DNA from: Pelosinus sp.
GTDB lineage: Bacteria > Bacillota > Negativicutes > Propionisporales > Propionisporaceae
Reading direction: 5' to 3'
Length of the DNA: 49,930 nt
Assembly (NCBI GenBank): GCA_021372375.1
Contig: JAJFUN010000024.1
Location: forward strand, 1 to 49,930
The translations under genes were made by a program, and so were the position numbers. Under the pieces are notes generated by a model that saw only the letters and a list, made by a program, of their open reading frames with translations, made no database searches and was not told the DNA's origin. Positions 17,183-25,193 of the stretch are shown in pieces; position 1 is the stretch's first letter; each line of letters opens with the position of its first letter.

Positions 17183-18132
17183 TTTCGTTCTCCTTTCTTA
17201 TCAGACTGCACAGCGTGCTTTTCTTTCTCTGGCAGCGGCGTAAAAAAAGGCGATGAACCATCAGGAAAGTCCTTATTTGTACAGCCAATACATGGAGTAT
17301 TTACTTTTACTGGCCAACTGACATGGTTAATCCACTGACGGTATGGACAGTCAGAATTGGTTTTCGGGCCCGCACAGCCCTGTGAGAACATGCATTCTCT
17401 ATCGCCAAGCTTTGCGGCAAAGTCCTCTTTATCAAAATACGAACGTCTTTGGCAATGCTTATGTACCGTAAATTCATAAAAAATTTTGGGTCTGCCAAGT
17501 TCGTCAAGTTCAGGCCTTCCATACATAATAAGATGTGCTAGAGTGCCTACAAACCAGTCTGGATTGACCGGACACCCGCTTACGTTTATAACCTCACGGT
17601 TAAGCACGCTGCTTACACCAACTGAACCGGTTATATTGGGTTTAGCTGACGAAGCCCCGCCAAAACTGGCGCAGGTACCAATGGCAACTACATACTGTGC
17701 CAACTCGCCAAGTTCCTGAACTGCCTGAAGAGCTGTAATATCTCCTTTTTTAGTCCGAACAATAACATTATATATGCCGCCGTCATTAGTCGGGATAGCC
17801 CCTTCGACAACAAGGACAAACCGGCCTTTTAATGCTTTGGCGGACGAAAATAGCTGCTGTACGGCATCCGCCCCTTGTGCCGCCATAAAAGTATTGCTGT
17901 ACAAAAGGTCAATCATATCGGTAAATACTTGTTGCAAATAAGGATATGTCGTATTCATAAAAGCGATATTGTTATCGCCGCTATCACTGGTTTCCAGCCA
18001 TATCACCGGCAGTTTTCCCTGTTTTGACTTGCTGAAAAAAGTCCGTACGGCAGGCAGCAGCTTTTCAGCTAAATTACTATTATTGCCTAACCGGTACTGC
18101 TCGCATAATTGAAGAAACTCTATATGCTCCAT
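17179..18132 (-). CDS. NiFe hydrogenase small subunit with altered proximal cluster site, no Tat signal
   Basis: The electron-transfer subunit (317 aa). Medial and distal cluster ligands of the Desulfovibrio type are present: His224-x2-Cys227, Cys247-x5-Cys253, then Cys262, Cys281 and Cys284 in DCP...NTPCIGC. For the proximal cluster, Cys154 (GTCASFGG) and Cys187 (SGCPVNPDW) are kept. The N-terminal CxxC, normally after the conserved Trp-Leu (WLHNAECTGC type), reads WLETSDSGDNN, with Ser51 and Asn54 in the Cys positions. There is no twin-arginine signal and no C-terminal membrane helix, so the enzyme is predicted cytoplasmic. GGGAGG lies 5 nt before ATG. Confidence 0.9.
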   Translation of the reverse strand: MEHIEFLQLCEQYRLGNNSNLAEKLLPAVRTFFSKSKQGKLPVIWLETSDSGDNNIAFMNTTYPYLQQVFTDMIDLLYSNTFMAAQGADAVQQLFSSAKALKGRFVLVVEGAIPTNDGGIYNVIVRTKKGDITALQAVQELGELAQYVVAIGTCASFGGASSAKPNITGSVGVSSVLNREVINVSGCPVNPDWFVGTLAHLIMYGRPELDELGRPKIFYEFTVHKHCQRRSYFDKEDFAAKLGDRECMFSQGCAGPKTNSDCPYRQWINHVSWPVKVNTPCIGCTNKDFPDGSSPFFTPLPEKEKHAVQSDKKGERK

Positions 18133-18212
18133 AGAATCCTCCCAAAACCCGTTTTTTCATTATATGCTACACTTTAATCTCCTATTTATAACTATCTGTC
18201 CGTATTTTTATT

Positions 18213-18380
18213 TTATAGTAATTTACACCAATATTTACTAAGGGAATTCGTCCATTTCATTTGCTTCACGACGAACTGCCGCTCCTGAACCGCTAGCTTT
18301 CTGCCTTTCATAACTTTAAAACAAGTAGTCCCTGAACACATATCTTCCGTCTGCATGCAGTGAATCAGTCCGGCCTTCAC
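18213..18380 (-). pseudogene. N-terminal remnant of a CGGC-domain protein
   Basis: A 55-codon frame starting GTG reads VKAGLIHCMQTEDMCSGTTC and then FKVMKGRK. This matches the start of CGGC-domain proteins (KxGxIRCxQTEDMCPxTTxF). The continuation, including the CGGC motif itself, is missing and the frame ends after unrelated sequence. It lies between an apparently orphaned cobalamin riboswitch and the hydrogenase operon. Likely a decayed gene. Confidence 0.5.
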
Positions 18381-18455
18381 TTTTAAATTTCTCGCAATCC
18401 GATTATTGAACTTAACTATATTTCTACTAGTAATTTAGAGCCTACCTGCTTAATT

Positions 18456-18507
18456 GGTCCAACCTTTTAGCAATATCCGCTTTCTTCCCATTCTTAGTGG
18501 GACTATA
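18456..18507 (-). repeat. Coding-remnant repeat, copy A
   Basis: On the minus strand it reads YSPTKNGKKADIAKRLD. The same stretch recurs at 28922-28958 and 33494-33545, with nucleotide differences mostly at third codon positions, so it derives from related genes rather than from a recent DNA duplication. Family not recognised. Confidence 0.55.
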
Positions 18508-18529
18508 ACGAAAGAAATCACTGTACTAA

Positions 18530-18713
18530 AATCTCCTCCCTATCGCTCGTGGGTAAATCGGTGATCGATAGATAGGCAGTTCCCCTGGCTCTGAATCATT
18601 GCTCACCCAATCCTTCCCAAGACTTTCGTCTCAGTGGCATAACCTCGGGTTTACTCCTCATTACAGTGGCGGGACCGCGCCGGTATTTCACCGGACTTTT
18701 CGAAGTCCGGTGA
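18530..18713 (-). promoter_or_regulatory. Cobalamin riboswitch without an intact downstream gene
   Basis: Minus strand: CCGGTGAAATACCGG, GCGGTCCCGCCACTGTAA, ATGCCACTGAGA, CTTGGGAAGG and the B12-box-like GAGCCAGGGGAACTGCC, the canonical order of the Cbl riboswitch core. The expression platform is a hairpin CTATCG/CGATAG directly abutting GGGAGGAG, so control would be translational. After this ribosome binding site only a short frame and coding remnants follow for about 400 nt, before the hydrogenase genes, which have their own ribosome binding site. Confidence 0.92.
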
Positions 18714-18725
18714 TTGTTTTTTTGC

Positions 18726-18758
18726 AAAAAATGTCGCACTAAATTTCCTTAGTGCGAC
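18726..18758 (-). terminator. Terminator of the membrane polyferredoxin gene
   Basis: A perfect 10-bp inverted repeat, GTCGCACTAA / TTAGTGCGAC, with a 6-nt loop. On the minus strand it is followed by ATTTTTTGC. It lies 20 nt past the stop of the gene ending at 18779 and directly upstream of the cobalamin riboswitch, insulating it. Confidence 0.85.
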
Positions 18759-18778
18759 AGCCCCTTAAAAAAATGCTT

Positions 18779-19882
18779 TTAATGGTTTCGATATTTCTCT
18801 ATAGCCTGTCGCACTTTTTCCTCTGAAAAACCATACTCTTTGCCAATTTCTTTTATTGTTTTATTTCTATTTAGAGTTTCCGACAACCCGAGTTCTGTGA
18901 TAATCTGTTCTTCATTTACCCCAAACACGGCAATCACTTCAGACCATTTCATCCAGCCTTTTATTTCACTAACACTTGTTAGTTGCGCTACAGCCTTAAT
19001 ACTAGGACTTTTTGCGTTCCAAAAACCACTCATCTGTGCCGCCCCCACTATGCCTACAAATACCGCAACGCTAACTAACGCGAAGGTTAAGGGCTTTACT
19101 TTAGAAAGTACGCTACTAAAACCAGCCCTTACTTCAAGTGATTTTACCGGACAAACCGACACGCATTGCAGGCATTTGCTGCAGCTGGTATCTTCCATTC
19201 GCGTTATCTGTGAAACCTCAATACCAGAAGGACATGTGCGATCACATTTCTTGCAGTTTATACAATATTGATCTCGTTCTATTTGAAATACCGAAAAACG
19301 GGAAATTAAGCCGGCAAACGCGCCTAGCGGGCATAAAAACCTGCACCAGGCTCGTTCTACCAAAAGCGAGATGCTCACAAAGCCAAAAATTATGAGCCAG
19401 CCTGTTATACTTTCCACATTCAAATGAAAGATTTGCTTATACGGATCATATTCCTCGAACCACAATCGATTTAACACCCAAGAAAAATAAACAATACCGC
19501 CTAACATGATAAATCGACCATAACTTAATACTTTTGCAGTTTGAGGGGGAATTTCAATTTTGCGAACAAAAAATTTCTGCCGAATTTTATAGAACCAATC
19601 TGACAATCCACCTAATGGGCATATCCAGCCGCAAAATACTGCACCCGCAAAAAGCGTAGTAATTATTAATGCCAACATTAACCAAAAGTTGCTTGAAGCC
19701 GTTTTTTGCAAGAAATTGCTTGTAGTTATATAAGTTGGCAGAGTTGCTAATGCCCCAAAAGGACAATATGCATCTAACGGGGGAGCACCGCTCGGTCCGC
19801 CGCCCACTATTTGATGCCGATATCCAATATAAAACATTAAACCGATAAATACGGTCTGAATTCCTAACCGAACCTTATTCAT
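18779..19882 (-). CDS. NapH/YccM-like membrane 4Fe-4S protein
   Basis: A 367-aa polytopic membrane protein of the NapH/YccM/RdxA-related electron-transfer type. It has about six helices, two CxxxCP motifs at membrane boundaries (CGWICPLGG about 89, CRFLCPLGA about 184), and two 4Fe-4S clusters (CINCKKCDRTCP and CSKCLQCVSVCP, about 208-250). A C-terminal helical module (about 293-365) with two short repeats of the GWMKWSEVIAVFGVNEEQI type follows; such tails occur in related polyferredoxins and resemble helix-turn-helix folds. The start has GGAGGAGATAGA upstream. It probably moves electrons across or along the membrane; the partner is unknown, though the FMN_bind protein at 5260-6021 is of the kind that often cooperates with this family. 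Confidence 0.85.
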   Translation of the reverse strand: MNKVRLGIQTVFIGLMFYIGYRHQIVGGGPSGAPPLDAYCPFGALATLPTYITTSNFLQKTASSNFWLMLALIITTLFAGAVFCGWICPLGGLSDWFYKIRQKFFVRKIEIPPQTAKVLSYGRFIMLGGIVYFSWVLNRLWFEEYDPYKQIFHLNVESITGWLIIFGFVSISLLVERAWCRFLCPLGAFAGLISRFSVFQIERDQYCINCKKCDRTCPSGIEVSQITRMEDTSCSKCLQCVSVCPVKSLEVRAGFSSVLSKVKPLTFALVSVAVFVGIVGAAQMSGFWNAKSPSIKAVAQLTSVSEIKGWMKWSEVIAVFGVNEEQIITELGLSETLNRNKTIKEIGKEYGFSEEKVRQAIEKYRNH

Positions 19883-20020
19883 GTTCTATCTCCTCCTTTT
19901 TTAATCTTACGAAAGCTTGCGTATTTATAATAACAACACCATTTCAAGATTTAAAGAAGAGAATGTCAAGAAATTGTTAATATTTTAGGGTATAGCCGCC
20001 AAGGAAATATGGGAGGAGAG

Positions 20021-20090
20021 GAAACAAGGGGACAGGTGAGGCGTTTACTGGTAATTCTGGCATGAAACGCCTGCCCTGTCCCCTTGTCTC
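20021..20090. repeat. GGGGACA palindromic element, copy 1
   Basis: An imperfect inverted repeat: GAAACAAGGGGACAGG and AGGCGTTT on the left, AAACGCCTG and CCTGTCCCCTTGTCTC on the right, around an 18-nt centre. A related element sits at 28963-29031, and both are preceded by ATGGGAG. This type resembles extragenic palindromes mobilised by REP-associated transposases; none is in the window. Confidence 0.6.
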
Positions 20091-20097
20091 TTAACCA

Positions 20098-20280
20098 ATG
20101 CCGGCAGCACCTAAAGAGTGCAATTATTGCTCACCTCTAAAGCAGTGGATTTACAACACAAAGAATGATATTTTGGAAAATGGACATTTTATTACTAGGA
20201 CTCACCGCTTAACAAATACTTTGAACAATACATTCTGTCATCCAGTTGTCAAAGAATTACTAGTTGAGTTACAAAGCTGA
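20098..20280 (+). CDS. Doubtful small ORF before spoIIP
   Basis: A 60-codon frame (MPAAPKECNYCSPLKQW and onward) whose stop overlaps the spoIIP start by 1 nt. The start lies inside the palindromic element's edge and has no ribosome binding site. No similarity recognised. It may be a chance frame or a coding remnant. Confidence 0.25.
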   Translation: MPAAPKECNYCSPLKQWIYNTKNDILENGHFITRTHRLTNTLNNTFCHPVVKELLVELQS

Positions 20281-21455
20281 TGGAACACTATATAAAGAAA
20301 AGCTCAACCCATTTCGAGGTGATAATAATAGTCAAACATATATTTATGATTTGTCCCTTACTATTGCTAACATTATTTAGCATTAACTATACCAAAGTCA
20401 CAGGCGAGGAAACCCTAAGTGAACTTACCAACAACTTCATAACAGTTACTGATACCACCGGCAATGTTATTTTGCAAACAGGTATCTCTGTTCATATCCA
20501 AGATGAATTTATCGATGAACAAAACCATGTATATATCATTACAGAACTACAAGGAACATCTGCAATTGCAGAATACGTCCGTGAAGAAGCTCTTAACTCG
20601 GAATTAATGGAAACCATATCTGTACAAGCCTCCTTTCAGCAAGAACAGCAATTAGTAGGTGTTTATCATACACATACTGACGAATCCTATATTCCTTCCG
20701 ATGGAAAATCTTCAAAAAGAGGCAACGGCAGTATTTTGCTGGTAGGAGAAGCCTTCACTAGACGCTTAGCCGAACTCGGTTATCAAACCGATCATGACAA
20801 AACTCTCCACGACCCCCATGATGCAAACGCCTACCACCGTTCACGGCGAACAGTAATGAAACTATTACAAAAACAGCCAACTGCATTATTTGACCTCCAC
20901 CGTGACAGTGCCCCCGCCCAAGTATACAACTATCAAATAGATGGGCAACCAGCTACCAAATTACTCTTGGTAGTAGGACGCCAAAACCAGTACAAAAATA
21001 CCACGTTAAACTTTGCTAAAACCATTAAAGCTGCGGCAGATGCCAAATATAAAGGTTTAATAAGAGGTATTTTCATTGCTAAAGGCGGTTATAATCAGGA
21101 TCTAGCCCCCCGCAGTATATTGGTCGAAATGGGTACTCAATATAATAGCCGTGAAGCTGCTGAACGAAGTGCCGCTTTATTCGCTGATTTAGTACCAAAT
21201 TTTCTTGCGGCAAGTTCTGCTGCACCTTCCCCTAAAGCTCCGGTTAATCAACCTTCACCGACTCAAGAAGTAGTATCTGAGGATGATACAGATGCCGGAT
21301 GGAGTTACGATCTCTTACTTATCACTGGCTCTATCATATTGGCCACAGGTGCTTTCCTATTTCTTAGCACAGGTAATCTTAAGGAAGCAAAAAAAAAGCT
21401 TCGAAATTTTTTTAAATTTGAATTTGGTGACATTTTTCAACGCAAAAAAAAATAA
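20280..21455 (+). CDS. spoIIP: Stage II sporulation protein P family amidase
   Basis: A membrane-anchored N-acetylmuramoyl-L-alanine amidase / endopeptidase (about 391 aa) that degrades peptidoglycan during engulfment in sporulation, with SpoIID and SpoIIM. An N-terminal hydrophobic anchor (about 20-37) is followed by the catalytic domain (about 120-305) with VGVYHTHTDESYIPSD, ALFDLHRDSAP (zinc His/Asp/Glu ligands) and ILVEMGTQYN. A second hydrophobic helix is at the C-terminus (about 350-368), which is unusual for SpoIIP and may be a paralogue trait. The ribosome binding site is weak: GAGGTG lies inside the frame, so the true start may be downstream of 20280. Confidence 0.82.
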   Translation: MEHYIKKSSTHFEVIIIVKHIFMICPLLLLTLFSINYTKVTGEETLSELTNNFITVTDTTGNVILQTGISVHIQDEFIDEQNHVYIITELQGTSAIAEYVREEALNSELMETISVQASFQQEQQLVGVYHTHTDESYIPSDGKSSKRGNGSILLVGEAFTRRLAELGYQTDHDKTLHDPHDANAYHRSRRTVMKLLQKQPTALFDLHRDSAPAQVYNYQIDGQPATKLLLVVGRQNQYKNTTLNFAKTIKAAADAKYKGLIRGIFIAKGGYNQDLAPRSILVEMGTQYNSREAAERSAALFADLVPNFLAASSAAPSPKAPVNQPSPTQEVVSEDDTDAGWSYDLLLITGSIILATGAFLFLSTGNLKEAKKKLRNFFKFEFGDIFQRKKK

Positions 21456-21494
21456 AGTCATAGATTATCTTTATTTATTAGTCATTTAAAAATC

Positions 21495-21534
21495 AACCCA
21501 GGGATTGTCACTAATAAGACGTTTCCTGGGTTTC
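21495..21534 (+). terminator. Terminator after spoIIP
   Basis: AACCCAGG pairs with CCTGGGTT across a 22-nt loop, followed by TCTAAT. It lies 40 nt after the stop codon. The tail is only moderately U-rich. Confidence 0.5.
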
Positions 21535-21646
21535 TAATGCCTAAACAAGAATATCGACTAGTACTGTATGTTATTTTATAGACTATTTTTTTTATTTTAT
21601 GATAAAATCTCTCAAAAGTTCAACGTAAAAGGAGTTGCCATCTTAA

Positions 21647-22948
21647 TTGGAAAGTGACTCATCTTTAGGTTTAGAAATAGCGATAATTTTTATTTTAATT
21701 ATTGCCAATGGTATTTTTGCTATGACTGAAATTGCAATTGTATCATCACGCAAAGCACGCTTAGAAAAAAGAGCGGCAGAGGGCAGCGCGGGCGCCAAAG
21801 CTGCACTCGAACTAGCTAGCGATCCTACTCAGCTCTTGTCTACTGTTCAAGTCGGCATCAGTGTAATAGGCGTTGTTACAGGGGCCTATGGTGGAGCAAC
21901 CATTGCACAAGCATTAGCAGTCTACTTTCAGCCACTACCCTTAATCGGCGGATATGCCAATGCCCTTAGCATGGTAATGGTTATTGCTGCCATTACTTAT
22001 CTATCGCTTATTATTGGTGAATTAGTGCCAAAAAGAATCGCACTCAATAATCCTGAGGCAATGGCAATTGCCATTGCGATTCCCATGCAGATTTTTGCTA
22101 GGATATTTTCTCCCTTAGTCAAGCTACTTAGTTTCTCCACTGAGTTTTCTTTAAAAGCCATAGGAATAAAAGAACCTGCTGATCCTGGAGTAACAGAAGA
22201 AGAAATCAAAATTATGATTGCTGAGGGAACGGCTATCGGAACCTTCGAAGAAACTGAAAAAGACATCGTTGACCGGGTATTTCATTTAGGAGATATGAGA
22301 GTTTCCTCTCTCATGACCCCAAGAACTCAAATAGATTGGCTTGATTTAGAAGAATCTGATGAACATAACTGGACAGTCATAACGGAAAGCCACCACTCTA
22401 AGCTGCCTGTAGCCAGCGGGAGCTTAGACGATATCGCGGGGGTGATTTACACCCGCGATATCTTAGCAGTCAGGCACAGTTCAGCTCTTCCCATAGAGCA
22501 AAATATTCAAGAGCCGCTTTTTGTTCCCCGCAATCTCCGAGCTTTTAAACTTCTAGAGCAATTTCAAAAAACAGGAATGTATATCGCCTTTATCATAGAT
22601 GAATTTGGCGGAATGGTAGGCTTAGTAACCATTCATGATATACTCGAAGAACTAGTTGGTGAACTGCCGCAAGAAGAAGACAGTAACCCCAGCATTGTCA
22701 AAAGAGATGATACCTCTTGGCTGATGGATGGTCTTTTACCGATTGACGAATTCAAAGAGTTATTTGACTTCAAAGAAATGCCGGGAGAAGACAATGAACA
22801 TTATCAAACGTTAGGTGGTTTTATCACATCCTATTTAGGTAATATGCCAAAAACAGGGGAAACTTTTGAATGGGCCGATTTTAAATTTGAAATAGTGGAT
22901 ATGGACAGAATGCGCATTGACAAAGTACTAGTCACTAAAATCAACTAA
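21647..22948 (+). CDS. CNNM/CorB-type transporter (HlyC/CorC family)
   Basis: A 433-aa membrane protein with a DUF21 (CNNM) transmembrane domain (about 8-195), a CBS pair (about 215-335, SSLMTPRTQIDWLDL and FIIDEFGGMVGLVTIHDILEELVG split by a loop), and a C-terminal CorC_HlyC domain (about 345-430, WLMDGLLPIDEF and TLGGFITSYLGNMP). Family members such as CorB and CNNM are linked to Mg2+ efflux or Na+/Mg2+ exchange regulated by ATP binding to CBS. The start is TTG with GGAG 13 nt upstream. Monocistronic, with a strong terminator downstream. Confidence 0.92.
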   Translation: MESDSSLGLEIAIIFILIIANGIFAMTEIAIVSSRKARLEKRAAEGSAGAKAALELASDPTQLLSTVQVGISVIGVVTGAYGGATIAQALAVYFQPLPLIGGYANALSMVMVIAAITYLSLIIGELVPKRIALNNPEAMAIAIAIPMQIFARIFSPLVKLLSFSTEFSLKAIGIKEPADPGVTEEEIKIMIAEGTAIGTFEETEKDIVDRVFHLGDMRVSSLMTPRTQIDWLDLEESDEHNWTVITESHHSKLPVASGSLDDIAGVIYTRDILAVRHSSALPIEQNIQEPLFVPRNLRAFKLLEQFQKTGMYIAFIIDEFGGMVGLVTIHDILEELVGELPQEEDSNPSIVKRDDTSWLMDGLLPIDEFKELFDFKEMPGEDNEHYQTLGGFITSYLGNMPKTGETFEWADFKFEIVDMDRMRIDKVLVTKIN

Positions 22949-22962
22949 GTTTTTTGAAAAAT

Positions 22963-23012
22963 AATAAGGGGAGCAGCAGTATAGGTTAGCCTAAACCGCT
23001 GCTCCCCTTATT
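22963..23012 (+). terminator. Strong terminator after the CNNM gene
   Basis: AATAAGGGGAGCAGC pairs perfectly with GCTGCTCCCCTTATT around a 20-nt loop that itself contains GGTTAGCC/TAAACC pairing. It begins 14 nt after the stop codon. Confidence 0.85.
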
Positions 23013-23125
23013 ACGGTTTCTTGATTATCCGGCGCGATAAAACCACAGAGAACTTATATAATGGTGTCTTCATATATTATACTAGATAGACATAATGTAT
23101 CGAAGTTGAGAAAGGAGTGTTAAAT

Positions 23126-23719
23126 TTGGTTTATAGTAGAAATCGATATCCATGGCAAATTAACATGCCCATGTACGATCACGATAAACTGTATTCCAAT
23201 TATAAAATGTGTCACTGCCCTTACCATAAATATATTTATAGCACTTGTAATCAATTCCCCTGCCATTATCCTCATCCCTGTCCTCCTATTAAACTAAAGG
23301 ACTATGGGCCTAACCCCTTTGTTGTTAACATTGAAAAAGCTACAAAGCAAAACAATAATTTTCGTATCGCCTTATGGACAGGTAAATATTTTCAACTTAC
23401 CTTGATGAGTATCAATGTAGGAGAAGATATAGGTTTAGAAAATCACCCAAATCTTGACCAATTCATACGCATTGAAGAAGGTCAAGGACTTGTCAAAATG
23501 GGAGATAGCAAAGCTAGGTTGAATTTTCAAGCAAATGTACGGGATGATTATGCCTTCATTATACCTGCTGGTAAATGGCATAATCTAATTAATACAGGCG
23601 ACATGCCAATTAAATTATATTCTATTTATGCACCACCGCAGCATCCACATAGTACAGTTCACGATACTAAAGAAGATGCTGAAGATGACCACCGTTGCTA
23701 CTACCGAAGAGATTTTTAA
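23126..23719 (+). CDS. Cupin-domain protein with Cys/His/Pro-rich N-terminus
   Basis: A 197-aa protein whose C-terminal two-thirds form a cupin barrel: metal-type motif 1 around ENHPNLDQFIRIEEGQG and motif 2 around FIIPAGKWHNLINTGD, with His, Glu and His available for a metal. The N-terminus (about 15-60) is rich in Tyr, Cys, His and Pro (KMCHCPYHKYIY), the C-terminus in His, Asp and Tyr. Such tails are common in spore-coat-associated cupins of spore formers, but this is inference. The start is TTG 23126, with AAAGGAG 8 nt upstream; a GTG at 23117 overlaps the ribosome binding site. Confidence 0.8.
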   Translation: MVYSRNRYPWQINMPMYDHDKLYSNYKMCHCPYHKYIYSTCNQFPCHYPHPCPPIKLKDYGPNPFVVNIEKATKQNNNFRIALWTGKYFQLTLMSINVGEDIGLENHPNLDQFIRIEEGQGLVKMGDSKARLNFQANVRDDYAFIIPAGKWHNLINTGDMPIKLYSIYAPPQHPHSTVHDTKEDAEDDHRCYYRRDF

Positions 23720-23770
23720 AAGAACTTAAAAAGGACATACTTTAGAACAAAATACCATAATCCGAATACT

Positions 23771-24442
23771 TTATTTTTCTGTCTCTACATTTGGATTCTC
23801 TTTACTAAGCTTACCAGTAATGAAGATTAGTACAGCTATTATGATAATAGTTGCCGCCATATTGGTCGTTGTAAGCAAATGCTTGGGTACTGCCTCATAC
23901 AGTCCAAACAAACCAAAGAATATAAAGATTAGCGCTGCAGCCCATTTAACTGCCCGCTCGGGAATTCTCTTACCAAGCACAATACCAATAATGATGCCAA
24001 TCCCGTCCGCAACCATCATGCCAGCAGTAGTTCCTAGCCAAACTGGAATAATAGTATTAAATTGAGCAGCAAGAGCTACCGTGGCTAATTGGGTTTTATC
24101 ACCCATCTCAGCCATAAAAAATGCTATGGCAACAGTCCAAAATGGACTTCTACCGGTATCCTTATCTTCCCCTTGGAGCTCATCACCCCGGATTGTCCAC
24201 AGGCCAAATAAAATAAACGATATTGCAGCTGCTATCTGGATATAGCTCAGTGGCATGAAGTAGGTTATATAGTTTCCCACAACGACGGCGAATAAATGGT
24301 TTAAGACGGTGGCAGCAAATACCCCCCACATAACCGTTTGCCAACGATACCGCGTTGCAAAAGCCATGGCTAATAGTTGTGTTTTGTCACCCATTTCAGC
24401 TAATACAACGAAAACCAGCGACGTAATGAAAGCAGTCATCAT
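23771..24442 (-). CDS. TMEM165/GDT1-family (UPF0016) cation transporter
   Basis: A six-helix membrane protein (about 223 aa) with two inverted copies of the family signature: AEMGDKTQLLAMAFA (near residue 17) and AEMGDKTQLATVALA (near residue 111). The acidic residues form the Mn2+/Ca2+ binding site. Bacterial members such as MneA export manganese. The start was chosen at 24442 (or the adjacent ATG 24439) from AAGGAGG 5-8 nt upstream. It lies behind a yybP-ykoY riboswitch (24530-24665) and a second terminator, fitting Mn-induced export. Confidence 0.92.
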   Translation of the reverse strand: MMTAFITSLVFVVLAEMGDKTQLLAMAFATRYRWQTVMWGVFAATVLNHLFAVVVGNYITYFMPLSYIQIAAAISFILFGLWTIRGDELQGEDKDTGRSPFWTVAIAFFMAEMGDKTQLATVALAAQFNTIIPVWLGTTAGMMVADGIGIIIGIVLGKRIPERAVKWAAALIFIFFGLFGLYEAVPKHLLTTTNMAATIIIIAVLIFITGKLSKENPNVETEK

Positions 24443-24472
24443 AATATCCTCCTTTATTCTTATATAAAAAAA

Positions 24473-24507
24473 CAAGACCTTAGCATAACAGATAACATGC
24501 TAAGGTC
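24473..24507 (-). terminator. Second terminator between Mn riboswitch and GDT1 gene
   Basis: AGACCTTAGCATGTTA pairs with TAACAGATAACATGC-type sequence: on the minus strand AGACCTTAGCAT ... ATGCTAAGGTCT, followed by TGTTTTTTT. It begins about 23 nt downstream of the riboswitch's own terminator and repeats part of the same ACCTTAG/CTAAGGT stem sequence, so transcripts must pass two terminators in series. Confidence 0.75.
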
Positions 24508-24529
24508 TAATCAGTTAATACAACAAAAA

Positions 24530-24665
24530 AGAGACTTTTAGCATGACAAATGTAATCCATACTAAAGGTCTCGCTAATTGACTGTTTCAGCCAACGACAG
24601 AGCCAGACGATTATCGTCAGTGTGTTGACCCTATCTCGTAAGCTACTCCCCTTTAGGAGTTATTT
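24530..24665 (-). promoter_or_regulatory. yybP-ykoY manganese riboswitch upstream of the GDT1 gene
   Basis: Minus strand: AAAGGGGAGTAGCTTACG, GGGTCAACACACTGACG, a CGATAATCG hairpin, TCTGGCTCTGTCGTTGGC and closing GAGACCTTTAG, the conserved order of the yybP-ykoY class. The closing strand also forms a terminator (GAGACCTTTAGTATG with CATGCTAAAAGTCTC, then TTTTTT; about 24530-24572). Confidence 0.93.
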
Positions 24666-24760
24666 AATTTACTAAATTATATCGAATAATTAGCAATCTG
24701 TCTACATAAGTATTCCCTGTCCCTCAAAAACTTATGTATATTTACAAATAAATCGAAGAC

Positions 24761-24788
24761 AAACCATGTCAATGGATTGACATGGTTT
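24761..24788. terminator. Palindromic hairpin after the STAS gene
   Basis: AACCATGTCAAT / ATTGACATGGTT, a perfect 12-bp stem with a 2-nt centre, about 65 nt past the stop of the minus-strand STAS gene. The T-run is short, so this is a probable bidirectional terminator. Confidence 0.5.
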
Positions 24789-24852
24789 GGCCCCATTATT
24801 CTCATATAGGGAAAACTATTGGCCCTAACTGCAACAGTTTTTTTACTTTAAT

Positions 24853-25098
24853 TTAATTTGTTTGCAAAGTCACCGCAACCCCTTGAGCTTTCAAGATTTT
24901 TTTCATTTCCTGCAGGCATTGCTGACCTTTGCTGTTAATATAGTATGCATGGCACAGCTTTATATCCATTCTTTTTATGCCGCGTCTAGCCTGGGAAAGC
25001 ATCATATCGCGCAGACATTCAGCATGTTCTTGGTAAATATCGCCGTCTACACATAAATCTACTCTTTCTTCATCCGCTGTACTTATTCTTATAGTCAT
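24853..25098 (-). CDS. STAS-domain protein
   Basis: An 81-aa protein matching a minimal STAS fold (anti-sigma-antagonist-like): VDLCVDGDIYQEHAECL in the first half, then RMDIKLCHAYYINSKGQQCLQEM, where a conserved Ser/Asp phosphorylation loop normally lies. The Asn-Ser in YINSKG would be the equivalent position. AAGGAGG lies 8-9 nt before ATG. Last gene of a minus-strand group with the Cys-ended peptide, HD-GYP and FeoA genes. No partner kinase is visible. Confidence 0.7.
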   Translation of the reverse strand: MTIRISTADEERVDLCVDGDIYQEHAECLRDMMLSQARRGIKRMDIKLCHAYYINSKGQQCLQEMKKILKAQGVAVTLQTN

Positions 25099-25193
25099 AA
25101 TATTACTGCCTCCTTGTATTAAAAACTATTTCAGAGTCTTATCTCTCTTATATATATATATTTATATTGTAGGAACATTCTCCCGCTTTTCCG

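Noticed and set aside
18133-18778. Hydrogenase membrane anchor or cytochrome b gene upstream of the small subunit
   Set aside because: No membrane protein frame exists there; the region holds the cobalamin riboswitch and coding remnants only.
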